From Dictyobacter vulcani (GTDB lineage Bacteria; Chloroflexota; Ktedonobacteria; Ktedonobacterales; Ktedonobacteraceae): a stretch of 64,000 nt of DNA. Location: assembly GCF_008974265.1 (NCBI RefSeq), contig NZ_BKZW01000001.1, forward strand, positions 3,348,001 through 3,412,000. The letters are read 5' to 3'. The notes under the pieces were generated by a model. The model was not told the DNA's origin and ran no database searches. It worked only from the letters and a program-made list of their open reading frames with translations. Shown piece by piece: positions 53,681-62,496 of the stretch. A program made the position numbers and the translations under genes. Position 1 is the stretch's first letter. Every line of letters begins with the position of its first letter.

Positions 53681-55105
53681 ATGGAGAGCATGTCAGATAC
53701 GTGGCTTTTGAGTGCTATAGCGCAGCATATGCGTGATCTGTTATGTTGTGATGATGTCAGTATTCTCTTAGCCTGTTATGAGCCGCTGTATCGTCATCCT
53801 CTTTTAGAGCAGGTATCAGCATCCTTAGCTGAGGACACGGACAATAATTGCTCATCTGCAACAGCTTTTGTGCTGGCAGACGAGCGCATGCGAGCCATCT
53901 GTGATATTGCCATCCAGACCGGTACCGTCAGGTCCTTTATGGAGGCACCACATCCATCTCCCCAATCGCCTATCAGGCTTATCGCGCCTTTATGGTGTCC
54001 ACGTGGCATTGTGGGCCTGGTCATCTGTACCACGACCTGTGCTAGCGGTTTTGGGCCGGGCGAATATCGCCTCCTCTCTCAACAACTGGCGACCCTGGCT
54101 CTGCAAGTAGAGCAGGTGCTGGAATATATATGCATGCAGCATGCCAGCAGGCTCCATCCTCACGTGCAAGCTGATCATTCTTATGGAAAAAATGATAGCG
54201 ACGATCAGGCAACGTCACTCATACGATCGAACAGCATGTCAGTTGAACAAGAGCCAATCCTATCTGAACAGAATGTTTTTTTCTCAATGATCAGCCACGA
54301 CCTGCGGCTTCCATTAAGCATCATCAAAGGGTATGTTGGATTGCTCCAGGTGTATGGCTGTACTGGAGAAGACGAGTGGTATGCACAGCAGTTAACGATG
54401 GAGTCTCAGCGGAGCTATTTAAAGACCGTGATGGAGCAGGTGCAACACATGGAAGTGTTGGTTGCAGACCTGTTAGATCTTTCACGTTTACAGGCACGAC
54501 AACTTACCTTGCGTCCAACCGCTTTGGATCTCCTGGCACTTTGCCAGCGTGTCGCGCGGCAGATGCAGGATCGTGTAGACCAACAAGTTGCGGGACGCTT
54601 TACTATTCGCTGTCCTGATGAGATGAAACTCCCACTTGTCTGGGCTGATGAACATCGAGTGCGCCAGATTCTCGAAAATCTGTTGGAAAATGCCATCAAA
54701 TATTCGCCAGATGGTGGCCTGATAGAAATTCTGGCCTACCGTACATATCCATGCACCATTGGCCGACTATTACCATCAGAAGATAATGTACCTGCTCGCG
54801 CACAGGAAGACGCCTCGTTGATTTCTATTACCATTCGCGACCATGGTATCGGAATTCCTCAATGGCAGCAAGCGCTGGTTTTTAAGCCATTTCAGCGTCT
54901 TGAGCAGCCCGCGACCAGACAGATTGCAGGACTTGGCTTAGGACTCTACATTGTCCGTAAACTTGTTGAGGCCATGCATGGTTCCATTATCCTCAAAAGT
55001 AAAGAAGGGCAAGGTACCAGTATTACGCTGACCCTCCCAATTGCCATGGCAAATTCATCTCCAGATCAGATCAACACTCAGAGATTTGCCGTATTTCACA
55101 CATGA
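53681..55105 (+). CDS. Soluble sensor histidine kinase (GAF-like input domain)
   Basis: With ATG 53681 (ribosome site AGGGGGTGG) the protein has 474 residues. The N-terminal ~150 residues resemble a GAF domain (IAPLWCPRGIVGLVICTTTC). The H-box is FFSMISHDLRLPLSIIKGY with His206. The ATPase has ENLLENAIKYSPDG (N), RDHGIGIP (G1) and GLGLGLYIVRKLV (G2). No membrane helix is present, so it senses a cytosolic ligand or redox signal through GAF. No response regulator gene is adjacent, so the partner is unknown. Confidence 0.9.
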   Translation: MESMSDTWLLSAIAQHMRDLLCCDDVSILLACYEPLYRHPLLEQVSASLAEDTDNNCSSATAFVLADERMRAICDIAIQTGTVRSFMEAPHPSPQSPIRLIAPLWCPRGIVGLVICTTTCASGFGPGEYRLLSQQLATLALQVEQVLEYICMQHASRLHPHVQADHSYGKNDSDDQATSLIRSNSMSVEQEPILSEQNVFFSMISHDLRLPLSIIKGYVGLLQVYGCTGEDEWYAQQLTMESQRSYLKTVMEQVQHMEVLVADLLDLSRLQARQLTLRPTALDLLALCQRVARQMQDRVDQQVAGRFTIRCPDEMKLPLVWADEHRVRQILENLLENAIKYSPDGGLIEILAYRTYPCTIGRLLPSEDNVPARAQEDASLISITIRDHGIGIPQWQQALVFKPFQRLEQPATRQIAGLGLGLYIVRKLVEAMHGSIILKSKEGQGTSITLTLPIAMANSSPDQINTQRFAVFHT

Positions 55106-55370
55106 GTTTTTGACGCACCTATCACAAGGCACTAAGCTTTTTTTTGAGCTTGAGAAGCGCCACATAATAATAAATACTGAAAATAGAGGGCATCAAAAAT
55201 GGCGGCCCAAAAAAAATTGGTCGTCTCATGTGTATCAAAACTACCAGATGAGTCGTGTTGTTAATAGTAGGTTGAGGAAATCCTACTTAACCTCGAAACG
55301 AGTACCAGGGAAAACGCATGTGCAGGGAGGAGAGTCCGGGGGTTGTCCTGTACTCTTACGTCCTGAAGAA
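55106..55370. other. Intergenic upstream of the KGG gene
   Basis: No gene is seen. A GC-poor stretch with short A and T runs leads into the direct-repeat site at 55371. Confidence 0.4.
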
Positions 55371-55412
55371 GTTAAGGGTGTAAAATCTCATACACTTAAG
55401 TTAAGGGTGTAA
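55371..55412 (+). promoter_or_regulatory. Two direct GTTAAGGGTGTAA repeats upstream of the KGG gene
   Basis: GTTAAGGGTGTAA occurs at 55371-55383 and at 55400-55412, 29 bp apart, ending 29 bp before the ATG at 55442. This is a likely activator or repressor site for the stress-type gene downstream. Confidence 0.5.
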
Positions 55413-55441
55413 CGTCACACACACTTAGGAGGAGAAAGATA

Positions 55442-55639
55442 ATGCAAACACAAAAAGGGCGTGGCCGCGGATTTGCTTCGATGAGTCCAGAGAAGAAACG
55501 TGAGATAGCCAGCAAAGGTGGAAAAGCTGCCCATGCACTGGGTACTGCACACAAATGGACAAGTGAAGAGGCGCAGGCGGCGGGGCGTAAAGGTGGATCA
55601 ATTAGTCGCCGACGTTCAAAGTACAATGTTCAGGCGTAG
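55442..55639 (+). CDS. KGG-motif stress-type protein (YciG-like)
   Basis: The 65-residue protein is basic and contains two KGG-type repeats: KREIASKGGKAAH and AAGRKGGSISRRR, the plant/bacterial stress-induced KGG motif pattern. MSPEKKREIASKGG is typical. Such proteins are made on desiccation, osmotic or stationary-phase stress; the biochemical role is unsettled. AGGAGG is well placed before the ATG. A perfect 16-bp terminator follows. Confidence 0.85.
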   Translation: MQTQKGRGRGFASMSPEKKREIASKGGKAAHALGTAHKWTSEEAQAAGRKGGSISRRRSKYNVQA

Positions 55640-55651
55640 AAGTTATCTTAT

Positions 55652-55699
55652 AAAATAGAGGAAAGGCTGAGATATAACCCTGGCCTTTCCTCTATTTTT
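55652..55699 (+). terminator. Intrinsic terminator of the KGG gene
   Basis: A perfect 16-bp stem (AAAATAGAGGAAAGGC / GCCTTTCCTCTATTTT) is followed by T. Confidence 0.92.
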
Positions 55700-55870
55700 A
55701 GATAAACGCAATAAAAAATAGCCTGCTTTCCGGGATGTCTGGTGTCCATGAGTAAGTAATTACTTAGCTCATATGGGCCAGCATCCTGTTTTTTTTTCGT
55801 GTTTTCTTTTCTGCTCAGGTATATTCATTAGTAGAAAGCCAACGAATTGCAAACATATGGAGGAGGTTGT

Positions 55871-56062
55871 ATGAAAAACATTGAGTTAAAGATTGAAGGT
55901 AGCAAACTGATTATTGAAGTGGACCTGGAGAAAGAGTATGGTCCATCATCCAGTGGCAAATCCATTACGATTGCGAGCACCGAAGGAAACATTGCAGTAC
56001 CCGGGCGTGAGGAGGTTAAAATGGGCATCAATATTTATAAGCCGCGCCCCAAAAGTTCGTAG
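55871..56062 (+). CDS. Small conserved-looking protein of unknown function
   Basis: The 63-residue protein is predicted mostly beta: NIELKIEGSKLIIEVDLEKE then SITIASTEGNIAVPG and MGINIYKPRPK. It is soluble and acidic in the first half, with a basic C-terminus. No family is recognised. The start ATG 55871 has an excellent ribosome site (GGAGGAGG). It stands alone between the KGG gene and murJ. Confidence 0.65.
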   Translation: MKNIELKIEGSKLIIEVDLEKEYGPSSSGKSITIASTEGNIAVPGREEVKMGINIYKPRPKSS

Positions 56063-56461
56063 CCAGTACGTTTAGTACCCACAAAGGCGTAAGTGTGTTA
56101 AGATAAAGCCGTTATTTATCTTACATGCACTTTCGCACTATTGGGGCCAGCCTCGTGGCATTCCCCTTTTTTTAGGATTTGCCTTGCAGGCATAGAGACC
56201 AGACTGGTAACATCGACGACGTTAGAGCGGTAGCTGTTCTTCGCTACGTCGAGAGGAGGGATTCTTATCTCGTACGAACCACATAACACGGTTGATACAT
56301 CATCATCGGCAATTGCCAATGTAGAGCCACAACACGATGCAGTTCCCCGTATTCCTGATAAACCTGCCCCCAGGCGCCGTTTTGTATGGGGTGGACGGAC
56401 GTTCCGCTTTAATCTGAGCAACTTTCGCCTGAATGGTGGCCTTTCGCTGCGTCGTTTCAGT

Positions 56462-57874
56462 GTGATGGAGGGCGCGTTTCTCCTCATGCTTGCGCTCATG
56501 ACTTCCCGTGTACTGGGGGTAGTGCGTCAGGTTATCTTTAATTCCTTCTTCGGTGTGGGTGCAGACGCGAATGCGTATTATGCCGCCGCGCGCTTGCCCG
56601 ATACACTCTACAACTTGATTGCAGGCGGGGCGCTGATCCATGCTTTTATCCCGGTGTTTCTGGCTTATGAAAAAGAAAAGGGTGAGCGTGAGGCGTGGCG
56701 TTTAACCAGTCTGGTCTTTAATCTGGTGCTGGTCTCGATGACCGTCGTGTTGCTGCTGGGTGAATTTATTGCGCCCACCTTTGTGAATACGATCCTGATT
56801 CCTGGCTACACGCCAGCCGAACGCGATCTCACCACAACCTTGACCCGTATCATGCTATTTCAACCACTCATCCTGGGCCTGGGAACCGTGATCACCGCAA
56901 TCCTGAATAGTCGCCGCCAGTTTTTATTGCCAGCGGTCTCGCTGGCCGTTTATAATGTTGGCTTGATTGGTGGTTTGCTCGTGGCCAAATGGGTACCTGG
57001 TGTTGGGATCTATGGTCCGACGTATGGAACCCTGGTTGCTGTGCTGTTGCAGTTAGTGGTACAACTGCCCGGCTTGTTTAAGCAGAACGTGCGCTACTCT
57101 TTTGTCTGGGATTTCCGGCATCCGGGTCTACGTCAGGTCTTGATTCTCTTGTTACCGAACGCGTTGGCGATCAGTGTGGCGTATATAGGTAATATTGTGG
57201 ATACCCACTTTACCTCGTATCTACCTGATAGCGCCAGCCTGGCGGCTCTACATAATGCTGAGATGTTGCAGGCGCTGCCCGTGGCTTTGATTGGACAAGC
57301 GGTTGGTCAATCCTTGCTTCCCCACCTGGCCGCTCAGGCGGTGGCGGGACGGTATGTACGTATGCGCCAGATGGCCTTGAAAGTCATCGGTGTTTCCATG
57401 GCCCTGACCATCCCGGCGGCGCTGTTGCTGGCTTTGTTCGGAAAGCCAACCATTCATCTCCTCTTTGAACATGGTGCCTTTGATGCCCATGCCTCTGACG
57501 TTACCAATTTAGCCCTGCTGGGTTACGCCTGTGCCTTACCAGGATTGGCGGCTGGCAACCTGTTATCCGGTGGCTTTTTTGCTCTCAAGGATGCCTGGAC
57601 GCCTTTTGCGACCAACACCTATGCTCTGGTTGTACGCTGGGGAATGCTCTATTTCCTGTTCCAGTTTATTCACGGTACCGAGGCAATTCTGGTGGTGCCA
57701 CTGGCCCTGGCTATTTCTGCTGGATCTGAATCTATCGTAATGGCATTTCTGTTGCTCTTCCGGTTGCGTCGCTATATTAAGCGAGACGAAGGCATGAAGC
57801 GCCTGGAGCAGCGGCGGCGTTACCAGAAAGCGCGCAAGCAATTACCAATCCAGCTTTCCTCAAATCATGAATGA
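56462..57874 (+). CDS. murJ: Lipid II flippase MurJ (MviN family)
   Basis: This polytopic protein has about 14 helices. The MurJ signature is clear: SRVLGVVRQVIFNSFFGVGA in the first helix-loop, AYYAAARLPDTLYNLIAGGA, and later QALPVALIGQAVGQSLLPHL. It flips lipid II across the membrane for peptidoglycan synthesis. GTG 56462 begins right at the first helix and has no ribosome site. The frame is open upstream to 56234, coding a basic, Pro-rich N-terminal region. A strong GAGAGGAGGG lies at 56251-56260 directly before in-frame ATT 56261 and ATC 56267, so the true protein may start there with a rare codon. Confidence 0.93.
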   Translation: MMEGAFLLMLALMTSRVLGVVRQVIFNSFFGVGADANAYYAAARLPDTLYNLIAGGALIHAFIPVFLAYEKEKGEREAWRLTSLVFNLVLVSMTVVLLLGEFIAPTFVNTILIPGYTPAERDLTTTLTRIMLFQPLILGLGTVITAILNSRRQFLLPAVSLAVYNVGLIGGLLVAKWVPGVGIYGPTYGTLVAVLLQLVVQLPGLFKQNVRYSFVWDFRHPGLRQVLILLLPNALAISVAYIGNIVDTHFTSYLPDSASLAALHNAEMLQALPVALIGQAVGQSLLPHLAAQAVAGRYVRMRQMALKVIGVSMALTIPAALLLALFGKPTIHLLFEHGAFDAHASDVTNLALLGYACALPGLAAGNLLSGGFFALKDAWTPFATNTYALVVRWGMLYFLFQFIHGTEAILVVPLALAISAGSESIVMAFLLLFRLRRYIKRDEGMKRLEQRRRYQKARKQLPIQLSSNHE

Positions 57875-58215
57875 TAAGTAGGTATCAGGCAAATTTCTTA
57901 GCGAATGCCCCAAAGATACCAGGCGAGAGTTCAATGTAGCGCTCGCCTGTTTTTCATTTTGGGACCTTTTGACCGCTTATTCAGTGACAAATATCTCTAC
58001 TGATGTGGACAGAACTGAGTTATGCTCTTTATGTAAGTCGAGAGAGGACGGGGTGGGTTGGAAGATGGGCAATGGAATGGCTTGGAGCGTAGTCAGGGGT
58101 GGATTGGGAAAATGGGAAACCCCGGTCCTGCTCTCGTCTTGCGGCACACTAGATCTTGTGGGGACAGGGATGATGATGTGATATAATAAAACGAAGTAGG
58201 TGGAGGCCACCAGTT
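57875..58215. other. Intergenic after murJ
   Basis: Apart from the murJ terminator there is a frame at 57969-58181 that has no plausible ribosome site and resembles nothing. The right part carries the promoter of the FlgM-like gene. Confidence 0.4.
57920..57954 (+). terminator. Intrinsic terminator of murJ
   Basis: CAGGCGAG pairs with CTCGCCTG and is followed by five T. Confidence 0.8.
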
Positions 58216-58542
58216 ATGAATGTACAAAGACGTTATGTGGATGTCTTAGCATCTACAACTCCAACGCGTACCCGCTATCCTGCAAAAAAAACATCTGCCG
58301 ATACATTGTTACCTGAGCAGGCAGAGCGTATTGCCTATTTAAAGGCACGTATGATGGCACGCACCGATGGGGAAGCCCGTATCGCTCGCGTAGAGCGCCT
58401 CAAAGCTGAGATAGAAGCAGGTACATATCAGATAGATGCCACCTTTCTGGCGCAATGCGTGCAGGCAGCTCCCGGGGCTATGGCTCTGATAAACCTGGAA
58501 GTAGCAGATACCTTGAACTATGATGATCAGAACTCCGTATAA
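58216..58542 (+). CDS. FlgM-like anti-sigma factor domain protein
   Basis: The 108-residue protein has the C-terminal FlgM pattern: ARIARVERLKAEIEAGTYQI followed by DATFLAQCV. This corresponds to the helix-turn-helix that binds sigma-28 in FlgM. The N-terminal half is basic and low in structure, as in FlgM. No flagellar gene is in the window, so the partner sigma factor and the process controlled are unknown. GGTGGAGG precedes the ATG. The gene stands alone with its own terminator. Confidence 0.7.
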   Translation: MNVQRRYVDVLASTTPTRTRYPAKKTSADTLLPEQAERIAYLKARMMARTDGEARIARVERLKAEIEAGTYQIDATFLAQCVQAAPGAMALINLEVADTLNYDDQNSV

Positions 58543-58900
58543 ACTACACCGTCTATGCGGTGCCCGGCATTCAGGATTCCAGATCTCCTCGTACAGACTT
58601 TCTGCCTTCACACGAGATCTGGATTTTTTTCTGCCTTTGATGCATTGATTTGTTTGCATGTAATATTTTATTGGTGGTATACACAAATTTTGTGTGGAAT
58701 TTTGTCTGGTTGTTATCAAAAGCCAACAATATTCGTAATTCATAGTGGGAAAAAGATTTTATAGGCAACCAGCCGATAAATGATAACCTTCCCGATCACC
58801 ATAAAGCGCCTGAGATTGCGAGGCGTTTGTTTTGCTATTTTGAGAAAAGAGGATACGTACTGAATTGAATCAAGGACTCACGCCTCAGGAGAATAGACGC
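58543..58900. other. Intergenic before the amino acid ABC operon
   Basis: It contains the terminator of the FlgM-like gene and AT-rich DNA that should hold the ABC operon promoter. No gene is seen. Confidence 0.45.
58578..58630 (+). terminator. Intrinsic terminator of the FlgM-like gene
   Basis: TCCAGATCTC pairs with GAGATCTGGA across a 26-nt loop and is followed by seven T. Confidence 0.8.
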
Positions 58901-59719
58901 ATGAACCTCGAATCCGAGCAAGTGCCGATTAATGGAAATGTGTCACCGCAAGATCTCGCCCCGGTAGAAGGTGACATTATTATCCGTACCGAGAACCTCA
59001 ACAAATATTTCGGCGATAAACATGTCCTCAAAGACATTCATTTCGAGGTCAGAAGGCGAGAAGTGGTGGCCCTGATTGGCCCCAGTGGTTCTGGCAAAAG
59101 TACGTTAATTCGCTGTTTGAATGCTCTGGAAAAGGCCGATAGCGGCGATATTTATATTCATGGCGAGCGTTTAAACCCCAATCTCTCTGTCAAACAGCTC
59201 AGTCCCATTCGGCGCGAGCTGGGCATGGTGTTTCAGAACTTTCATCTTTTTCCTCACATGACGGTCCTGCAGAACGTTATCGAAGCACCGCTGCTGGTAC
59301 GTAAGCTTTCCAAAGAGCAAGCAGTAGCTCTGGGTGAAAGTTTGCTGGCCAAAGTAGGGTTGTTAGAGAAGCGGGATGTGTATCCCAGCCGTCTTTCGGG
59401 TGGTCAAAAGCAACGTGTCGCAATTGCGCGTGCCCTGGCGATGCAGCCGCGCGCCCTCCTCTTTGATGAGCCGACCTCAGCTCTGGATCCCGAGCTCGTA
59501 GGCGAAGTTCTTAAGGTCATGAAAGATCTCGCTTATGAAGGCAGTACCATGGTGGTTGTAACCCATGAAATGCAATTTGCTCGCGATGTCTCTGATCGTG
59601 TGGTATTTATGTCGGATGGATCAATCGTCGAAGAAGGCGATCCAGATGAATTGTTCCGACACCCGAAAGAGAAACGCACCCAGCACTTCCTGGAGCGCGT
59701 GCTTTCCGTATTACCATAA
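58901..59719 (+). CDS. Polar amino acid ABC transporter ATP-binding protein (GlnQ/HisP type)
   Basis: The 272-residue ATPase has Walker [10 protein letters not shown], the Q-loop in [18 protein letters not shown], signature [17 protein letters not shown] and Walker [13 protein letters not shown], followed by [20 protein letters not shown]. The MTVLQNV-type Q-loop and THEMxFA switch are typical of the PAAT family. ATG 58901 is chosen because CAGGAG lies upstream. It energises uptake with the binding protein and two permeases that follow in the same operon. Confidence 0.93.
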   Translation: MNLESEQVPINGNVSPQDLAPVEGDIIIRTENLNKYFGDKHVLKDIHFEVRRREVVALIGPSGSGKSTLIRCLNALEKADSGDIYIHGERLNPNLSVKQLSPIRRELGMVFQNFHLFPHMTVLQNVIEAPLLVRKLSKEQAVALGESLLAKVGLLEKRDVYPSRLSGGQKQRVAIARALAMQPRALLFDEPTSALDPELVGEVLKVMKDLAYEGSTMVVVTHEMQFARDVSDRVVFMSDGSIVEEGDPDELFRHPKEKRTQHFLERVLSVLP

Positions 59720-59794
59720 GATAAGTTCAATTCGCACTATTTTTTCATCATTTCACTTTACTCTTTTTAGCATGTTCATAAGAAAGGCACAAGA

Positions 59795-60721
59795 ATGGCT
59801 CATGATGTAAACAGGCGTGTATTTTTGCAGCGAGCAGGACAAATCGGAGCCCTGGCTGTAACCGGTAGCGCGCTTGAATCCCTCCTGGCGGCCTGCGGTG
59901 GCAACGTTCCTACCACACCTTCCTCGACTGGCAAGACGAGCGCAAAAATTGCCAGTACTGGTTTAAAAATTCCAGGCATGTTCCAGTGGGGATCTACCTC
60001 AGATAATGGAGCGCCCTATGTGTATCGTGATCCCAAAAGCAGTAAATTGGTTGGCTTCGAACTAGAGATTGCGACCGCAATTGCCGGTTTGATGAACATT
60101 AATCAGAAGCAGGTTGAGACTGATTACGCGCAGTTGGACCAGTCTTTACAAGCCAATGCCTTTGATGCGATCCTCAATGGTTGGGAAATCACCGAAGATC
60201 GTAAGAAGACCGAGATTTTCTCACAGCCCTACTATCGCAATGGACAACAGATTGTTGTGCGCGCCAATGATAATCGTTTTGCCAGCAAGACAACTAAAGA
60301 TACATTGTCCCTGAAAGATCTGGCCGGGATGACTGTTGGTACCGGTGCAGGCTTCAAGGCCGAAGAAATATTGGCAGCTGATAAAAACATCAAGCTGAAA
60401 TCCTATGATCCTGATCTGCCTTTCAATGATCTGGCCCTCGGCCGTATCGACGCGGTCCTGATCGATTACTCGACCGTGACCTACTATGTCCTGGGTGATG
60501 GACCTGGTGGTGAGCTCAACAAGCAATTAAAGTTGATCGGTAAAACGTTTGACGCCAGCGATTATGTGATTGCTTTTAATAAAAATAACAGCAATGCCGC
60601 TACCTTACAGAAAGAGATCGATCAGGCGCTGGCCGCATTGAAAAACAACGGCATGTTGAAAGCTATTTATCAGCGCTGGGGACTCTGGACCGACCAGCAA
60701 CCTGAGATTGGTATCAAGTAG
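59795..60721 (+). CDS. Amino acid ABC transporter substrate-binding lipoprotein
   Basis: The 308-residue protein has a signal with twin Arg (VNRRVFLQRAG) and a lipobox LLAAC with lipidated Cys34. The mature part is a family 3 solute-binding protein: GFELEIATAIAGLMN, DAILNGWEITEDRKKTEIF and a closing QKEIDQALAALKNNG then IYQRWGLW. The ligand is a polar amino acid, exact identity unknown. It lies second in the operon. Confidence 0.92.
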   Translation: MAHDVNRRVFLQRAGQIGALAVTGSALESLLAACGGNVPTTPSSTGKTSAKIASTGLKIPGMFQWGSTSDNGAPYVYRDPKSSKLVGFELEIATAIAGLMNINQKQVETDYAQLDQSLQANAFDAILNGWEITEDRKKTEIFSQPYYRNGQQIVVRANDNRFASKTTKDTLSLKDLAGMTVGTGAGFKAEEILAADKNIKLKSYDPDLPFNDLALGRIDAVLIDYSTVTYYVLGDGPGGELNKQLKLIGKTFDASDYVIAFNKNNSNAATLQKEIDQALAALKNNGMLKAIYQRWGLWTDQQPEIGIK

Positions 60722-60736
60722 TCTGGGAGTAACGCT

Positions 60737-61408
60737 ATGGATGTAATCTGGCCTGTCCTGCCGGATTTTCTGGTGGGGGCGCGTAATACGATCTTTTATT
60801 GTCTGGCAGCATTTCCGCTGGCCTTGATCCTGGGCTTGTTGCTGGCACTGATGGATGACTCGCGTTTCATCTGGCTACGTAATCCGGCCCGCATTTTTAT
60901 TGAAGTTGTGCGTGGTACGCCGATCGTAGCCCAGATCTTCATTGTGTACTATGGCCTGGGAGCGCTCCTGGCCAGCCTTCACCCATCCTGGGCGTTATGG
61001 ATCAACAACTGGACTGCAGGTATTGGAACGCTGGCCTTGAACTATGCCGCCTATGAGGCAGAGATTTATCGAGCTGGTTTCCAATCGGTGGAGAAAGGGC
61101 AGGAAGAAGCTGCCCTTTCACTGGGGCTCACACCCAGTCAGAACTTTTTTCGCATCCAGTTGCCACAGGCGATTCCGTTGATGATTCCACCCTTTGTCAA
61201 TGATTTTATTTATCTACTCAAAGATTCGGCTGTGATTAGCGTGATCGCAGGCACGGAACTGACATCGGTTTTAAACTTCTTTGTGAGAAAGAATGCCAGC
61301 AATCCTATGCCTTTCTTTCTCCTGGCGATCGTACTCTATCTGTTAATGAGCTTACCGGTCTCGTATGTGGCAAAGCGCCTGGAGCGTCGTTTACGGGCGG
61401 CCCTCTAG
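60737..61408 (+). CDS. Amino acid ABC transporter permease (first subunit)
   Basis: The 223-residue membrane protein has the HisM/GlnP pattern: EVVRGTPIVAQIFIVYYGLG and the EAA loop (EEAALSLGLTPSQNFFRIQL then PQAIPLMIPPF). About five helices are present. GGGAG precedes the ATG, 15 bp after the binding-protein stop. It pairs with the second permease to form the channel. Confidence 0.92.
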   Translation: MDVIWPVLPDFLVGARNTIFYCLAAFPLALILGLLLALMDDSRFIWLRNPARIFIEVVRGTPIVAQIFIVYYGLGALLASLHPSWALWINNWTAGIGTLALNYAAYEAEIYRAGFQSVEKGQEEAALSLGLTPSQNFFRIQLPQAIPLMIPPFVNDFIYLLKDSAVISVIAGTELTSVLNFFVRKNASNPMPFFLLAIVLYLLMSLPVSYVAKRLERRLRAAL

Positions 61409-61463
61409 CAAATTGAGACTGAAAAAAAGCACATTGATGTTATAACAAGGAAGGAATGGAGCG

Positions 61464-62345
61464 ATGATTTCAGACTCCCTGCAGCAGCGCGATAAGTCAT
61501 CTATCCGCAGACGCAATCTCTGGCCGCGCAATCGTGTCGTCGGAGCGGACTACCTGTATTTTCTGCTGTTGCTGGTTGCGGTGGGTGCCTTTATCTATTA
61601 TCTCTATACCTATCGCGACCTGGCCATCATCTACCTGCCCAGTCTGTTGGGTGGTACCCTTGTGACCCTGGTAATGTCGGTCTTAAGCGCGATCCTGGCC
61701 AGCGTGTTTGGCTTGTTGGGAGCTATGAGCAGTCTCTCGCGTTTCCGGGTCTTCCACTGGCTCTCATTGGTCTATGTAGAGGTTATTCGTGGGACGCCTC
61801 TGCTGGTCCAACTCTTCCTGTGGTATTTTGGTGTGCGCATCGTCCTTTCCAATCTTGGCTTTGATCCATATTCATTGGCCTTTCAAGGCATGACCGTCTT
61901 ACAGAGCAACAGCCTGGTGCCAGATGCTTTTAATAGCTACTTCTATGGCATCCTTGGTTTAAGCTTCAACTACGGAGCCTATCTGACCGAAGTCTTTCGG
62001 ACCGGTATCCTCTCGGTTGAGAAAGGGCAGACAGAGGCCGCTCTAAGCCTGGGATTGGACTCACGTCAGACCATGCGGCACATTGTCCTGCCACAGGCGA
62101 TACGGACCACTATTCCGCCGCTGACAAACAATTTCATTACCCTGATTCAGGACAGTGCTTTCCTGGCCGTGATTGCGGTTGTAGAACTGGAATATATCAC
62201 TACTGGACTGGCATTGCCGCAGACCAATCCAAACAACAAGATGTTCGTCTTCATCCTGGGAGCGCTCCTCTACCTGGCTATGTGCTATCCTCTCTCCCTG
62301 TTTGCGCGTACCCTGGAACGACGGATGATCGTTAACCGCGATTAA
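61464..62345 (+). CDS. Amino acid ABC transporter permease (second subunit)
   Basis: The 293-residue protein has an extra cytosolic N-terminus of about 35 residues rich in Arg, then the permease core: YVEVIRGTPLLVQLFLWYFG, TEAALSLGLDSRQTMRHIVL and PQAIRTTIPPLTNNFITLIQ. It is longer than the first subunit because of the N-terminus and an inserted loop. AAGGAAGGA precedes the ATG. It closes the transporter operon, and a terminator follows. Confidence 0.92.
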   Translation: MISDSLQQRDKSSIRRRNLWPRNRVVGADYLYFLLLLVAVGAFIYYLYTYRDLAIIYLPSLLGGTLVTLVMSVLSAILASVFGLLGAMSSLSRFRVFHWLSLVYVEVIRGTPLLVQLFLWYFGVRIVLSNLGFDPYSLAFQGMTVLQSNSLVPDAFNSYFYGILGLSFNYGAYLTEVFRTGILSVEKGQTEAALSLGLDSRQTMRHIVLPQAIRTTIPPLTNNFITLIQDSAFLAVIAVVELEYITTGLALPQTNPNNKMFVFILGALLYLAMCYPLSLFARTLERRMIVNRD

Positions 62346-62358
62346 TGTGGAGGGGAGT

Positions 62359-62385
62359 AATCGGCCGTAAGGGCCGAAACTACGT
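62359..62385 (-). repeat. Family A repeat
   Basis: AATCGGCCGTAAGGGCCGAA ending ACTACGT is the reverse-orientation family A element, just after the permease stop. Confidence 0.6.
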
Positions 62386-62406
62386 CCACATGTTTGATCT
62401 AACAAG

Positions 62407-62456
62407 AGATGCCCCGGACACGAGAATGTTGAGTTCGTGTTCGGGGCATCTGGTTT
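62407..62456 (+). terminator. Terminator of the amino acid ABC operon
   Basis: A 17-bp stem (AGATGCCCCGGACACGA against TCGTGTTCGGGGCATCT, one G-U pair) is followed by GGTTTTA. Confidence 0.8.
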
Positions 62457-62470
62457 TACATGGGTTGTTT

Positions 62471-62496
62471 GCAGTCACGAGGACTGCCGCTACGAT
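62471..62496. repeat. Family B repeat, short copy
   Basis: GCAGTCACGAGGACTGCCGC then TACGAT is a small palindromic copy overlapping the last codons of the leftward NAGPA gene. Confidence 0.4.

Noticed and set aside
57969..58181. 70-residue frame between murJ and the FlgM-like gene
   Set aside because: It starts inside the region just after the murJ terminator, lacks a ribosome site, and resembles nothing.
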